A stretch of DNA of 64,000 nt from Cryptomeria japonica (Eukaryota; Streptophyta; Pinopsida; Cupressales; Cupressaceae): NCBI RefSeq assembly GCF_030272615.1, contig NC_081415.1, positions 622,913,740-622,977,739 of the forward strand, written 5' to 3'. The notes under the pieces are model-generated. The model was not told the DNA's origin, searched no databases, and saw only the letters and a list, made by a program, of their open reading frames with translations. The position numbers and the translations under genes are program-made. Shown here piece after piece: positions 19,531 through 30,920 of this stretch (position 1 is the stretch's first letter; each line of letters begins with the position of its first letter).

Positions 19531-22500
19531 ATGGCTTCTGCATCGCACTCAGGTTCAAGTGCACCTAGTGATTCAGCAGATTTCATACAAAGGAAGATGA
19601 AATACAATGCCCTATCCCAGATACCCACTGGTGTTATAGTTGAGGAAGCTATTTCAGATTATATTGATTGCAAAATAGAAGACCTAGGACCTCTAGTGAT
19701 CCATTCTCAGTTAAGTTTATTCAGCAAGAATGAATAGAAGATCAAATTGGAATACAACATCCTAGAAAGAAAGAAACTTCACAATACGGTTTATTTTCTT
19801 GAAGAATGTACAAAAGATCACATCCGCATCATTCTAAGTAGAGTGCAAAGTGAAAAAATGTATCTTGAGCAGACACATGACATCACACTGGAAGTGATTC
19901 ATGTCGTCACCGGTTTCTGTAATGTTGGAGAAGTGCCAGCCCTAAGGAAAGTCATTAAGACGAAAATGACCAAGCTCACCAGTTCTGTGAGCGACCAACA
20001 GGGAATGACCGTTAACACCATCAAGGATGATTTGGTCAAATATGCCTACATGGTGATCGGATACCGGACATTCTATGCTAGTAGAATAAACTCTATCTCT
20101 ACAATAGCGGTGAATGCCACCTACATAATGATCATGGAAGATGCATCATTTGATCTATGCACCTATATGTAGAGGCAACTTCTAGTAAACCTGAAATCTA
20201 TCAAACAGGACAATTCCTTAAGATTTAAATTTGGACAACTGTTATTAGGTTTGTTTTTCTATTTTTAAGGCTATTTTCTAGGAGTCGGTGATATACAATG
20301 GTCTGCTGACCAACCGATTACCAAGCAAATCAGAGAGAGTCATCAAGTGGTAGGAACTGGTTATCCTGAAGTCCTGAACAAATACTTTGATGAATTCAGA
20401 TGCAAGATGAACCAGAGGATGAGAATATCTGGCGATATTGTCAAGAAGTATGAAGAGGACATTTGCTTTATCATCAGAGTAGATGAGTGCATAATGGAGG
20501 TAGTTGAGCCTAGAAAGGAAGAAGTGGAGCCCATGGGATATGAGGTGATGTATGACATGCTTGATGGGTATGCCTCTACCCTACTTGCCTTGCCTCTTGA
20601 TCTAAAGAAGAAGAGAACTAACACCTACTTGGAGAGGATAACACCGGTTGAAGAACCTTTAGTGAAGAAAGGAAAGGCAGTGCCATCAGTATCGGCACTG
20701 GTTACTTCAACAAGTTCTAAAGTGACCAAGTGGTCATCGGCCAAGAAGAAACTGGAAGTTTCACCTGCCAAGGTCTTTGAAAGAAAGAGGAAAAATAAGA
20801 ACACCTCACCAAATTCTAAGGATACAGAACCTGAGGTACAACCTAAAAAGACTAGGCGAACGAGGAAGAAGACAAAGACAACTAGCAATGAACTGGCATC
20901 ATCAACATTGGTAAATATAGATATTTCCTCTTACAAACCATTGACACATTGTTAAAGAACTATCAAGAATATTAGGAAAAAAGTGCTGAGTGATTTAATA
21001 GGTCATTTTGATGATTTTAATGACAATGAAAAGGAGGAAGTTGAATAGAAAGTTATTCAATATTTATGTATTAATGATCGGTTGCCATCATAAATTAGAT
21101 CTGTGACACCGAATTCTTTATATAATTATTTAGATAACAAATGGCCCATTGCTATAAAAAAGGAACAAGAGATAAGAGAAGAAATTTTTGCACAATATTT
21201 TCCTGATGTGTAAAATTCAGAGCTATATGAAGTTATGGATAAATATAAAGGCCTCTTCTTCATGAGAAGAAGAAGACTCTTGTTACTGGAAGGGAAAGTT
21301 CTTGAAGTGGTAAAATATACACACTCACATGTCAAAGCCACTCTGAGGTTGCACCAAGTGTCTAAAGCCAACAAGAAGGCTGAGCAAGAACCGGTAACTA
21401 GAAAACCGGATGAGGTATATGACAGTGAAGGAGAACCAGTCACTGGATAGATGGACACAATTGATGTTGATGCTTTGGATGGTGAAAATGTCACTCTGGA
21501 TGTAGCAAAGGAAAAGGCTGATAAAGAGAGAGTGGACAAAGAAAAACAGGACAAAGAAAAGGCTGATAAAGTGCAAGTGGAGAAAGAGAAAAAAAATCAA
21601 GAGGAAGAGAAGAGGAAACAAGTAGAAGAGGAGAAAAAGAAATAGGAAGAGGAGAAGAATAAAAAGGAAGAGGAGAAGAAGAAAAAGGAAGAGGAGAAGA
21701 AGAAAAAAGAAGAGGAGAAAAAGAAATAGGAAGAGGAGGAGAAGAGAAAAGAAGAAGAGAAAAGGAAACATGAAGAGGAGAAGAGGAAACAGGAAGAGGA
21801 GAGGAAGAAAAAGGAAGAGGAGAAGAGGAAATGGGAAGAGGAGAAGAAGAAAGAAGAAGAGAAGCAAAAGGAAGAAGAAAGGAAGAAGAAAGGAAGAAGG
21901 ATGAAGAGAAGAAAAAGAAAGAAGCAGAGGAACAAAAGAAGGCATAAGAGGAAAAGAAAAAAGTTAAAGTGGAAAGGGAGGCGACAAAGAGCACACATGT
22001 TGAGACACCAAAGGCAACTGGTAGTCAAGCCAAACCGGCTGCCATTACTAGTCCCATTGACCTTGAATCTGCAAATGAAACAGAGCTGCTCCAAAGCATT
22101 AAGCTTGCACAAGAGCGTCTAGAAGCTTTAAGGAGGAAAAAGGAGCAAGACATTATTCAAACTGTGGTGGACACACTTACCAGTTTGATTCCTGGTACCA
22201 ACCTCCCTAGTACCAATTCCTCTTTGGCCTAGCTAAAACTTTTATGCATAGTTGTGGAGGACCAAGTACAAAGCCTGGAAGAGGTTGCTGAAGCTAACAC
22301 ACAGAAGAAGCATTAAAAGGCACTAAACACTGCCTTAGTGAAGAAATTGAACGAGCTCTGGTGTGAACTTTAAAAAGAGCAGAAAGACATAAGAGATACT
22401 ATGGATGAGGGGAAATTACTACTTAGTAAGATAAGCCAACCCAATCTATTCTATGATGATGTGCTTGCATAGAAAGACAAACTGCAATCTGATTTGCAGG

Positions 22501-22860
22501 CATTTATAAGCACCTTCAAGATGCCCTATGATTCCTTTACTACATATGGGCAAACTATTCACTGATTTTAGCTCCAATCTACTAGAATAGAGTTGGAGAT
22601 CACCAACCGGACCAGATATTTGCAGGAACTTCAACTGGTTCTACTACCAAGACTACAAATACTTTGGAAATGCTATCTTAATTTGGATGCCTTAATGGTC
22701 ACTCAAGAGATGAGCACCATTGATGCCATGGAAGAATAGGTATCCTAGATGCAAATAGAAAGTGAGGTGGCTACCTCATTACTTGAATCATGGTCCTTAT
22801 TAATGAAGACCTTCATGTAGGATTTTAAATCGGTTTTTGATAAGTTTCACTCATTATTGT
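19531..22860 (+). pseudogene. second ORF of the nested element (uncharacterised, ~1,100 codons, broken)
   Basis: It starts at ATG 19531 with 'MASASHSGSSAPSDSADF'. The first domain (about 19600-20300) has hydrophobic/charged alternation but no motif I know. Stops occur near 19736, 20170 and 20265. The second part (20347-20955) is followed by a basic Lys/Arg-rich tail with 'KKTRRTRKKTKTTS', a possible nuclear signal. From 21451 to about 21960 the protein is almost only Glu and Lys, as in a charged single alpha helix. A frameshift near 21960 leads to 'ELLQSIKLAQERLEALRRK' and a further helical tail to about 22860. Position resembles the extra or env-like ORF of some Sireviruses, but no signal peptide or membrane segment supports an envelope. 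A captured host gene is the alternative. Confidence 0.6.
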
Positions 22861-23132
22861 CATAAACATTTATTATATTAATGATAATGAGAAACAAGGG
22901 TTATTCTGCAATACTTTGTCATTGTTGGCAAAGGGGGAGTAGTATTTTTGTATTTAAAATTTTGGTGAATGCTATGTATACTTTCATGGTATCTCTTTAA
23001 GGGAGTAGTATACATTGTATTTTCTACAAAAGGGATAGTGTATATGCTTAGGGGGAGTAATTTTGATTATGGCATATTTTTGTTGTAAAACACTTAGATG
23101 TCAAAATTTTTCCTAAGTGTTGCCATCAATGC

Positions 23133-23145
23133 CAAAGGGGGAGAT
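23133..23145 (+). other. polypurine tract of nested element
   Basis: 'caaagggggagat' ends at the TGTTGG of the 3' LTR. A second similar tract, 'gcaaagggggagtag', lies at about 22929-22943. Confidence 0.85.
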
Positions 23146-24271
23146 TGTTGGCATTTTTGATGATGATGTTGTGATTGTCATTGATGGACACACACTTGCT
23201 TTGAGATCACTTTATGTATGTATGAGTTATGCTCAACCGGTATTTGTTCCAACTGGTATTATGTATTATAGTCTTTAGACTATTGGTGTTTTGTAGAAAG
23301 TGTTTATTGATCTCAAGTGGTATGAAGACCCAAGCAGTATGAAGACTCAAGCGCTTCGAGGATCCCAAAGCGGTATGATGGAACAAAGCAGTTGTTATCA
23401 TTTTTCTCAGTCTTCATTTTGACAAACCGGTAATTGGTAAAATGTGTGATCCAATAATCGGTAAATGTATTAACCGATATTACTTTGCGATGAGTTACCA
23501 ACCGGTATTTTTGTGATGAGTTATCATCCACCAACACTTTGGTGGTGATTCTGTGTCGTGTTACCATATGTGTCCAAATGCACTGAACCTAGGAACTTGC
23601 AATGTAATCCTATTGGACTGACATGAAATCAGATTCCTTTATAAGGACATCATGTCTAGGGTTTTAGGTGGTTGATGAGGTTTTTGTATGTGTGATCACA
23701 AAAGAAGATTAGGTCTATGTGAAGAAACAAAGTGTGGAGATTTTGAAGACTAAAGTAATGTTGAAATGCATTAACAATGAGATATCAAGGATCTAACCAA
23801 GCATACTGTGCTAGTATTTAGATCACTCGCTTGTTGATTACTCACATCTTCGACAAGTCTGAAACCCTTAACCGGGTAGGCCTGGCAAAGCCTTTGTAAA
23901 TCCTCTAATAGGGTGGTTCACAACTGTGGATCTAAAATCCTCTCACAAGGTAGTCTTTAATTGGACTTATCTCCTAACAGAGATTAAGATTCCTAACAGG
24001 ATCTGTTCTAGTGAAGAACATTGTATGACCTTAACCGGTCTGGTTACTATTCTGCAGATAGTTACTTGTGAGTTTCATCTCACCATGGTTTTTTCCATTT
24101 GGGTTTCTATGTCAAAATTTGTTGTGTTATGGTGATTGTGCTCCTATGGGTGAATGCCTTATTTGTTGTTTGGTTTGCATTTGTCTTAACCAGTTTACTG
24201 CTAAACTATTTAAGTGTTTAAGTTTAGTATTTTTTGGTATACTAATTCACCCCCCCTCTTAATATTCATCA
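23146..24271 (+). repeat. 3' LTR of nested element
   Basis: TGTTGGCATTTTTGATG to 'cttaatattcatca', 1126 bp. It matches 16587-17770 apart from two short deletions and scattered, mostly C/T and G/A, changes. Confidence 0.93.
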
Positions 24272-24276
24272 TTATT

Positions 24277-24760
24277 TTTCATCAGTCAAAGCATAACCAT
24301 CTGGCTTCTCAATGGATACTTCCTCTTCTAGTATTCCATTCAAAAATGCTGACTTCACATCCATCTAATATACTTTGAATCCCTTATATGGTGCAAATGC
24401 AAGTAAAGTTCTGACACCTTCTAATCTAGCAACCGGTGCAAAATTATCACCATAGTCTTCTCCTTCTTCTTCTTGTGCATAACCTTTGCAAACCAATCTA
24501 GCTTTGTTTCGAACTACTAAACCATCTTCATTCAATTTGTTCCTGAATACCCACTTAGTACCTATCACATTTTTATTCACCGGTCTAGGTACTAGGGTCC
24601 ATGTGTTGTTCTTCTCAATTTGATCAAGCTCCTCCTCCATAGCTTTGACCCAATGATCATTTCCAAATGCTTCCTTAGCAGTTCTAGGCTCAATGGTGGA
24701 GATCATGCAAGAATCCTCTCTAATTCTTCTTCTAGTTAATACTCTAGTATTCATATCTCT
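24277..24760 (-). pseudogene. copia reverse transcriptase N-terminal half
   Basis: Reading leftward: 'TRRRIREDSCMISTIEPR', 'HWVKAMEEELDQIEKNNTW', 'NKNVIGTKWVFRNKLNEDG', 'DNFAPVARLEGVRTLLAF', then sequence equal to 'DVKSAFLNG' after a stop, and the break at 24276 caused by the nested element. It continues at 16581. Confidence 0.92.
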
Positions 24761-25700
24761 AATAATCTATTCAGGATTGTGATTGAGTCTAACATATCTC
24801 AGAATAACATGATCATTATCTTTAGGTTCTTCTTCTTCATTATCATCATCTTCTTCTGAATCTACCTGTTATGGTTGAACTGGTACAACATCATTCTCTT
24901 TACCAGTTTCAGGTTTCACCAGTTCTGGTTCCAAAATCAAAATGCATAGATCTTCATCCTTTTTCTCCAAACTGGTTTCCCTTGAGACTTCAGGATACTC
25001 ATCCATTTGAACATAAACACTCTCATTAATTCTATGTGTATGGTTGTTATAACATATGTAGGCCTTACTCTTGGTGGAGTAACCAAGAAATATACCTTCA
25101 TCACTTTTAGCCTCAAATTTGCTAACATAGTCACCTCTCTTAATAAAACATTTACTGCCAAATATCTTAAAATAAATAACATTAGGTGATCTACCATACT
25201 AGTATTTATAAGGAGTCCTATCCTTACCTCTTTTTACCAATATCCGGTTCATAGTGTAGACAACTGTGCTGACAAATTCTCTCCAAAAAGTTTTTTCTAC
25301 ACCTCCTTGTATCAACATCATTCTAGCCGCTTCAACAACTGACCAATTGTTCCTCTCTGCAATACCATTCTACTGTGGTGTCCTTGATGCAGAAAGCTTC
25401 CATTTGATACCATTTTCTTCATAATATCTAGTGAATTCCACATAAGTGAATTCACCACCTTGATTAGTCCTCAGACACTTTATCTTCTTGCCACTTTCCT
25501 TTTTAGCTAAGGCCTTGAATGGCTTGAACTTACTAAATTCTTTTGTTTTATCCTTCAAGAATGTGACCCACATAATTTTTGAGGAATCATCAATGAAGAT
25601 CATAAAATATCTATCACCTTGAATATTCTTATTGGTCCACAAAGGTTTGTATGAGCCAAATCTAACAGATGTTCCGGTGAAAAAGATTTTCTCTTAAAAG
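24761..25700 (-). pseudogene. copia integrase core and C-terminal region
   Basis: The integrase core is read in one frame from 25642 to 25370. It has 'DRYFMIFIDDSSKIMWV' with the first catalytic Asp, and 'CLRTNQGGEFTYVEF', where the second catalytic Asp (normally in 'SDxGGEF') is Asn. The frame continues after a stop with the 'NGIAERNN' box that carries the catalytic Glu (about 25370-25340). The C-terminal part (25197-24937) is frameshifted. The missing Asp alone would abolish catalysis. Confidence 0.88.
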
Positions 25701-25722
25701 TTGAGGATGTCATCTTTCCCAA

Positions 25723-26238
25723 CTAACATTCCTTACATAGAGCATTAACCAGTTTATCCAACTGAGGCAAACCTCTAACTATCTTGGAATTTCTCACTTT
25801 AACATTGTTATCAAAATTTATATGACAAAATCTCCTATGCCAAAGCCAACTATAATCTATTTTAGCAATTAAATAGTTGTTGACTTTAGGATTCATGTGA
25901 AACGGGTTACCTTTAGTCTGCTTTCCGATTGCAATTAGTTTACCTTTGCTCCCATAGATTTTGCACATTCCATTCTTAAACTCCAATGGATATCCTCTGT
26001 CATTGAGTTGTGCAACACTCAAAAGATTGTGCTTTAGTTCTTCAACCAAGTAGACATCATCAACACTACTCTTTCTATTAAGATAAATAGTTCCTTTACC
26101 TTTTACCATGTAAGGTGAGTCATTACCAAATCTCAAAACTCCACCATCAAATTCCTTCAAGGAAATAAATTTGCTTCGGTCACCAGTCATGTGATGTGAA
26201 CAACCACTATCAATGATCCAATCATCAAAATTATCCAT
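25723..26238 (-). pseudogene. copia protease and gag-pre-integrase domain
   Basis: 'DDWIIDSGCSHHMTGD' is the copia aspartic protease active site (D-S-G, about residues 9-11 of the readable frame). 'LKHNLLSVAQLNDRGYPLEF' is the conserved middle of the protease and pre-integrase region. 'WLWHRRFCHINFDN' and 'VNALCKEC' supply the His-His and Cys-Cys of the integrase zinc-binding domain. A stop at 25723 ends the frame just before the core. Confidence 0.93.
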
Positions 26239-26282
26239 GCGAGAAAATAATGCTTTCTGATCAGATGTCTGTTCTTTAATGG

Positions 26283-27262
26283 CTACAAAAAAATGTCTTC
26301 ATTAGCATCTCCCTCAGATTCCTCATCAGTGATACCACCATCAACTGAAATGAGACAATCTCTTTTTCCTTTTCCCTTGTACTTCTTAAACTTCTCATGC
26401 TTGAGCTCATTGTCCCCATTAGAATAGTTAGCTGCAATGTGTCCAATCTTGTTGCATGCAAAACATTTCAAAAGTAATTTACCTCTGTACTTACCAGTAC
26501 CTCTAGGCAATCGCTTGGCCAACAATGCTTCAAGCTCAACCAAAGTGTCTTCATCATCAGTTTCTCTGCTGGATCTAGATTCATAGCCGTGATTCACATC
26601 TCTATTTTTCCTCATAGATGGGTTAGAAACTGAAGCTCTAAATACAGATTCAAATTTTTGAACACTACCATCATAACCATTTAATTCAAAAGCAGTAAGC
26701 TTACCAATGACGAAGTCAAGGATTACCTTAGTTTTATCAATTGACTTTAGCTCCTAAATGGTTGAAACTTGGATAGCGTAGACCAGGAGAAGGGTTCTTA
26801 ACACCTTGCTAATCACTGTGGAATCTTCCACTTTACCACCAATATTCTTGATCTCACCAACTATCTCTTTGATCCTCTGACCATAATGTTGCATAATCTT
26901 ACCTTCAACCATTTGCATGTCATCAAATTTTCCTCTTAGATTCTCTTCTTTGGCAATATTCACATGCGCATCACCGCTATAGATCTCTTAAAGTTTCTTC
27001 CATACCTCATATGCAGTCTCTAGACCATGGACATATATATACTCTACATTAGATAAAGAATTGATAATAGCCTCTAATGCTTGATTGTTTTCTTGTTGCT
27101 CTTTCTTCTGATCATCAATCATAATCCCACTAGGTGCAACATATTGAGTACCAACATGTTCCCAGTATTGACTTCCTAGACTCTTGATATAAATTTGCAT
27201 TATATCACTCCATATCATGTAGTTCTTTCTATTAAACTTCAAACCTTCCTTCTTCTTCATGT
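26283..27262 (-). pseudogene. copia gag (UBN2-type plus zinc knuckle)
   Basis: It begins near 27260 with 'KKKEGLKFNRKNYMIWSDIM', a typical copia gag N-terminus, and continues 'SLSNVEYIYVHGLETAYEVWKKL', then 'MVEGKIMQHYGQRIKEIVGEI' (26963-26754). A frame change leads to 'CFACNKIGHIAANY' at about 26450-26490, a knuckle whose last Cys has become Tyr. Several stops break the frame. Confidence 0.9.
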
Positions 27263-27316
27263 TCTACAAGATCTTTACCTCAAGCTGTTAGGCTTAGACC
27301 TTAGAGGACTTGAAAA

Positions 27317-27328
27317 GCTCTGATAGCA
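27317..27328 (-). other. primer-binding site of the minus-strand copia element
   Basis: On the minus strand TGCTATCAGAGC follows the 5' LTR after two bases. It matches the initiator-Met PBS at 11 of 12 positions. Confidence 0.85.
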
Positions 27329-27330
27329 AT

Positions 27331-28743
27331 TGATGGTATGATGAATGAATAAGGATCCGGTCAACTACTGAGAGCGGGGGGGGGGGGGGAATTAGTAGAT
27401 GGAAAACTAATAGAAACTTTCACCAAGCTCAAAAACAACCTCTCAATGCAAACTCTAAACTGACAAGTTAAACACTGAACTGCAAATAAAATAAGTAAAC
27501 TGGTTGACTATTATAACAAACTAATAATAAAAGATCTATGAAACTCTCAAACCATTTAACTGAATCATTCAAATACTTTACTGACATAAGTAAAATCTCA
27601 TTTCAGATTGCTGTCGGTTAACATAATATATCAAAGTGGATTTAGTAGTTAAGCAATTCAACCATAGTAAACATAACCACAAAAATATATTCACCACTTG
27701 ACACAATATTTTTGATGTGGAAAACCAAATCAAAAAAAACATGGTGGGGATGAATACCCACAAGTATTTTGAACTCTTCTAAAGTTCGCCCTGTTAGGAG
27801 CCAAGCCTGTTAAAGCTTTACAATAAGTCCTGTTAGGGACCACTCAGTTAAGGGATTGACTATAATGCCCTATTAGAAGCAATACCCTGTAAGGAGTAAC
27901 CTCGGTACAAGATTTGAAATCCAAGCTAATGGATCACCTGGTTAGAGGATTTGAATAACACTAATCTTGTTAGAGCTTACTCGATTAGGGGATTTGACTA
28001 CTATAATTGTTAGAAAAGAACAGGGGTTTGCTGATCTGTTTAAATAGCACTACACTTGCTTGTTCAAATCCTTTTCATGATCCTATATGCCTTTACACAT
28101 ACTGTAGGTACATCATCTGGTTCGACAATCACACTCTCACTCTCAACTACAAATGGCCAACTCTTCAAAAAATAACTCATCGACCTTATAAACAAAATAA
28201 TAAGTCAGTAACACATCACAAACCTAATTCTCTCATAGAGATTACAAACAAATCGAGTCAAGTATGACCATTGGATTACATAACAATCACTGCACATCAT
28301 TCAAGATGACCTTGGCTGCTTCTTGATGACCGCTTCATCAAACTCTATGACTCATCAAGCAGTTTACATTACATGCAATGAACTCTCTTATTCCCAAGAT
28401 AAAAACCGTTGTCAGTATGCACCAAAAACCATTTGAAACTCTTCTCATACAACATGCATACGTGTCATAATCATTACCGCTCATGATTAGATCATACACC
28501 AATACAACTGATTCACCAAACTTCATAAGTTAGGGTTTATCATATCAACATGTAGGGTTTATCAGTTCACCTCTCTATTACATAGCAATACCGATTTCCT
28601 CCACAAACTCACCTACCTGTTACAGTTCCCTTCACTAGTTCTACCTACCGGTTGCAAAACAACATTATAACATCATTACTGGTTAATTGACATCAGTGAC
28701 AACATAACATTTCATTAATGCAATCTTCATGTAAATACCAACA
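27331..28743 (-). repeat. 5' LTR of the minus-strand copia element
   Basis: It pairs with 13707-15117. On the plus strand it reads from 'tgatggtatgatg' to 'gtaaataccaaca'. It carries an extra segment near 27845 ('cactcagttaagggattg') absent from the other LTR. Confidence 0.93.
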
Positions 28744-29144
28744 CATACAAATACATACACAAACATACACATACATACACATACATACCTAAATACATAC
28801 ATACGCATACATACATACCTACATACATAGATACACATACATACACATACATACATACATATCTACCTACCTACATACATACATACATACACATAAAATA
28901 ATTATATTTACACCTTAAGACATACACATACACATAAATAAATATACATACACATACATACATACATACATAAACATACATACATAGTTCTACATACATA
29001 CACACACACACATACATGAACATACCTACATGTACATACATACATATACATAAATACATACACATTCATACATACACATAAAATAATTATTTACACCTTA
29101 GGACATACATACACATACATACATACACCCGAGGACATGAACAC
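28744..29144. repeat. (TACA)n-type microsatellite
   Basis: About 400 bp of 'catacatacacatac' with short non-repeat islands ('aaaataattatatttacacc'). It forms the right flank of the copia insertion. Reading frames through it are low-complexity artefacts. Confidence 0.92.
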
Positions 29145-30198
29145 GTGTGTGACCCCTTAGGACCACACACGACCCCTGATAGCATGTCCTTAGGTGTATG
29201 TATGTATGTGTATGTATACATCCTAAGGTGTATATAATTATTTTATGTGTATGTACGTATTTATGTATGTATTTATGTATGTGTATATGTATATATGTAG
29301 GTATGTACATGTATGTGTATGCACCCCTTATGACCCAATTGAACGTAATGATCACATATGTATGTGTATGTATGTGCATGCACCCCTTAGGACCTAATTG
29401 GACCACATAAGACCAAATGGTGTCACAAGGGGTCTTATGTGGTCCTAAGGGGTCACACATGTGTTATAACATATGCGTGACCCCTTAGGACCACATAAGG
29501 CCCATTACAACACATGTGCACCCCTTAGGACCTAATTGGACCACATAAGACCAAATGGTGTCATAAGGGGTCTTATGTGGTCCTAAGGGGTCACACATAT
29601 GTTCTAACACATAGGTGACCACTTAGGACCACATAAGGTCCCTTATGACACATGTTCACCCTTTAGGACCTAATTGGACCACATAAGACCAAATGGTGTC
29701 GCAAGGGGTCTTATGTCGCCCTAAGGGATCACACGTGTTCTAACACATGGGTGACCCCTTAGGACTACATAAGGCTCCTTACGACACATGTGTACCCCTT
29801 AGGACCTAATTGGACCACATAAGACCAAATGGTGTCACAAAGGGGTCTTATGTGGTCCTAAGTGGTCACACATGTGTTCTAACACATGGGTGACCGCTTA
29901 GGACCACATAAGACCTCTTAGGACCTAATTGGACCACATAAGACCAAATGGTGTCGGAAGGGGTCTTGTGTGGTCCTAAGGGATCACCCATGTGTTCTAA
30001 CACATGGGTGACCCCTTAGGACCACAAAAGACCCCTTACGACACATGTGCTCCCCTTAGGACCTAATTGGACCACATAAGACCAAATGGCATCGCAAGGG
30101 GTCTTATGTGGTCCTAAGGGGTCACTCATGTGTTCTAACACATGGATGACCCCTTAGGACCACATAAGACCCCTTATGACACATGTGCACCCCTTAGG
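29145..30198. repeat. ~138-bp tandem repeat with internal hairpins
   Basis: The block 'cttaggacctaattggacc' starts at about 29384, 29522, 29661, 29797, 29915, 30053 and 30190, giving spacings of 138, 139, 136, 118, 138 and 137 bp. Each unit carries 'ggaccacataagacc', a loop of about 15 nt, and its reverse complement 'ggtcttatgtggtcc'. A second inverted pair is built on 'cctaaggggtca' and 'tgaccccttagg'. A microsatellite island (29195-29330) separates the first partial unit from the array. Confidence 0.93.
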
Positions 30199-30320
30199 AC
30201 CTAATTTGACTTAGTTTGACTATTTTGACTTAATTTGATTCATTTGAGTTAATTTGACTCATTTGACTTAATTTGACTAATTTGAATTAATTGGACTTAA
30301 TTTGACTAATTTTCAACTTA
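30199..30320. repeat. 'tttgacttaa' short tandem repeats
   Basis: About eleven degenerate copies of a 9-10-bp unit, 'tttgacttaa' or 'tttgactaa', follow the 138-bp array. The array's own 'ctaattggacc' resembles this unit. Confidence 0.85.
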
Positions 30321-30590
30321 ATTATTATATATGAAAATATATGTAATTGTAAATTAGACATATATTGATATTTAAAATTAAATTTGTAGTTGTTGTTTAA
30401 ATTTCTTTTGTGCATAGATCTAGAAATTTATCTTAAATTTGTCTTTATATAGATAATTTTAGTGTATGCATTTATGACATTTTAATTTCTTTTTTGTATA
30501 TCTATTTTTTTAATTTACATGTTTAAATATGTTTAAAATAATAAAAATGTATGTATACTTTTATATTTATTGTAATGTGTACTACATACA

Positions 30591-30637
30591 TGCACATGTG
30601 CATATATATATGTATATATATACACATATATATATAG

Positions 30638-30668
<31 letters not shown>

Positions 30669-30707
30669 TATATGTGTGTGTGTGTGTGTGTGTACATATA
30701 CATATAC

Positions 30708-30753
<46 letters not shown>

Positions 30754-30870
30754 ATATATATGTATATATATATATATCTATATATGTATATATATACATA
30801 TATATATATATACACATATATAGATATATATATGTATATATATATATGTATATGTATATCTATATGTATG

Positions 30871-30901
<31 letters not shown>

Positions 30902-30905
30902 CTAC
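30591..30905. repeat. TA/CA/TATG compound microsatellite
   Basis: Long runs of (TA)n, (CA)n (30640-30665) and (TG)n (30670-30692). Open frames in all directions rich in Tyr/Ile/Cys are artefacts of the repeat. Confidence 0.95.
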
Positions 30906-30920
30906 ATTACCCACTATCAT

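Larger units (their letters stand above)
16587..24271 (+). mobile_element. nested non-autonomous LTR element: gag-like ORF plus second long ORF, no pol
   Basis: It is bounded by direct LTRs (1184 and 1126 bp), with an initiator-Met-type PBS and a PPT, and sits inside the RT of the minus-strand copia element with a 5-bp target duplication (GTATT/TTATT). The 5.4-kb interior encodes a coiled-coil and zinc-knuckle gag-like protein (17821-19087), a ~440-bp leader-like gap, and a second long broken ORF (19531-22860). I see no protease, integrase, RT or RNase H motif on either strand inside it. It must have been moved by proteins of a related copia element. The gag style resembles Sirevirus-type copia elements, and the LTRs share motifs with the other copia LTRs here. 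Confidence 0.88.
13707..28743 (-). mobile_element. full-length Ty1/copia element, interrupted by a nested element
   Basis: It has two LTRs of 1411 and 1413 bp in direct orientation, a near-perfect initiator-Met PBS inside the right LTR, a PPT inside the left LTR, and gag, protease, integrase, RT and RNase H in copia order on the minus strand. Flanks are CATAT (13702-13706) and CATAC (28744-28748), a target duplication with one change, both in TACA-type microsatellite DNA. Without the 7.7-kb nested insert the element is about 7.35 kb. Stops and frameshifts in every domain show it cannot encode working proteins. Its LTRs differ more from each other than those of the Ty3 element at 36.4 kb, so it is older. 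Confidence 0.93.

Noticed and set aside
21325-22112. Phe/Leu/Ser-rich minus-strand frames resembling membrane proteins
   Set aside because: They are the complement of the polypurine Glu/Lys block and exist only because of its composition.
19531-22860. Retroviral-type envelope for the second ORF
   Set aside because: No signal peptide, no membrane segment and no cleavage site; charged helices dominate.
28871-29460. Tyr/Cys/Met-rich frames
   Set aside because: Low-complexity readings of the TACA microsatellite.
29384-30198. CRISPR-like array
   Set aside because: Regular palindromic repeats, but units are head-to-tail with no unique spacers and the DNA is plant nuclear.
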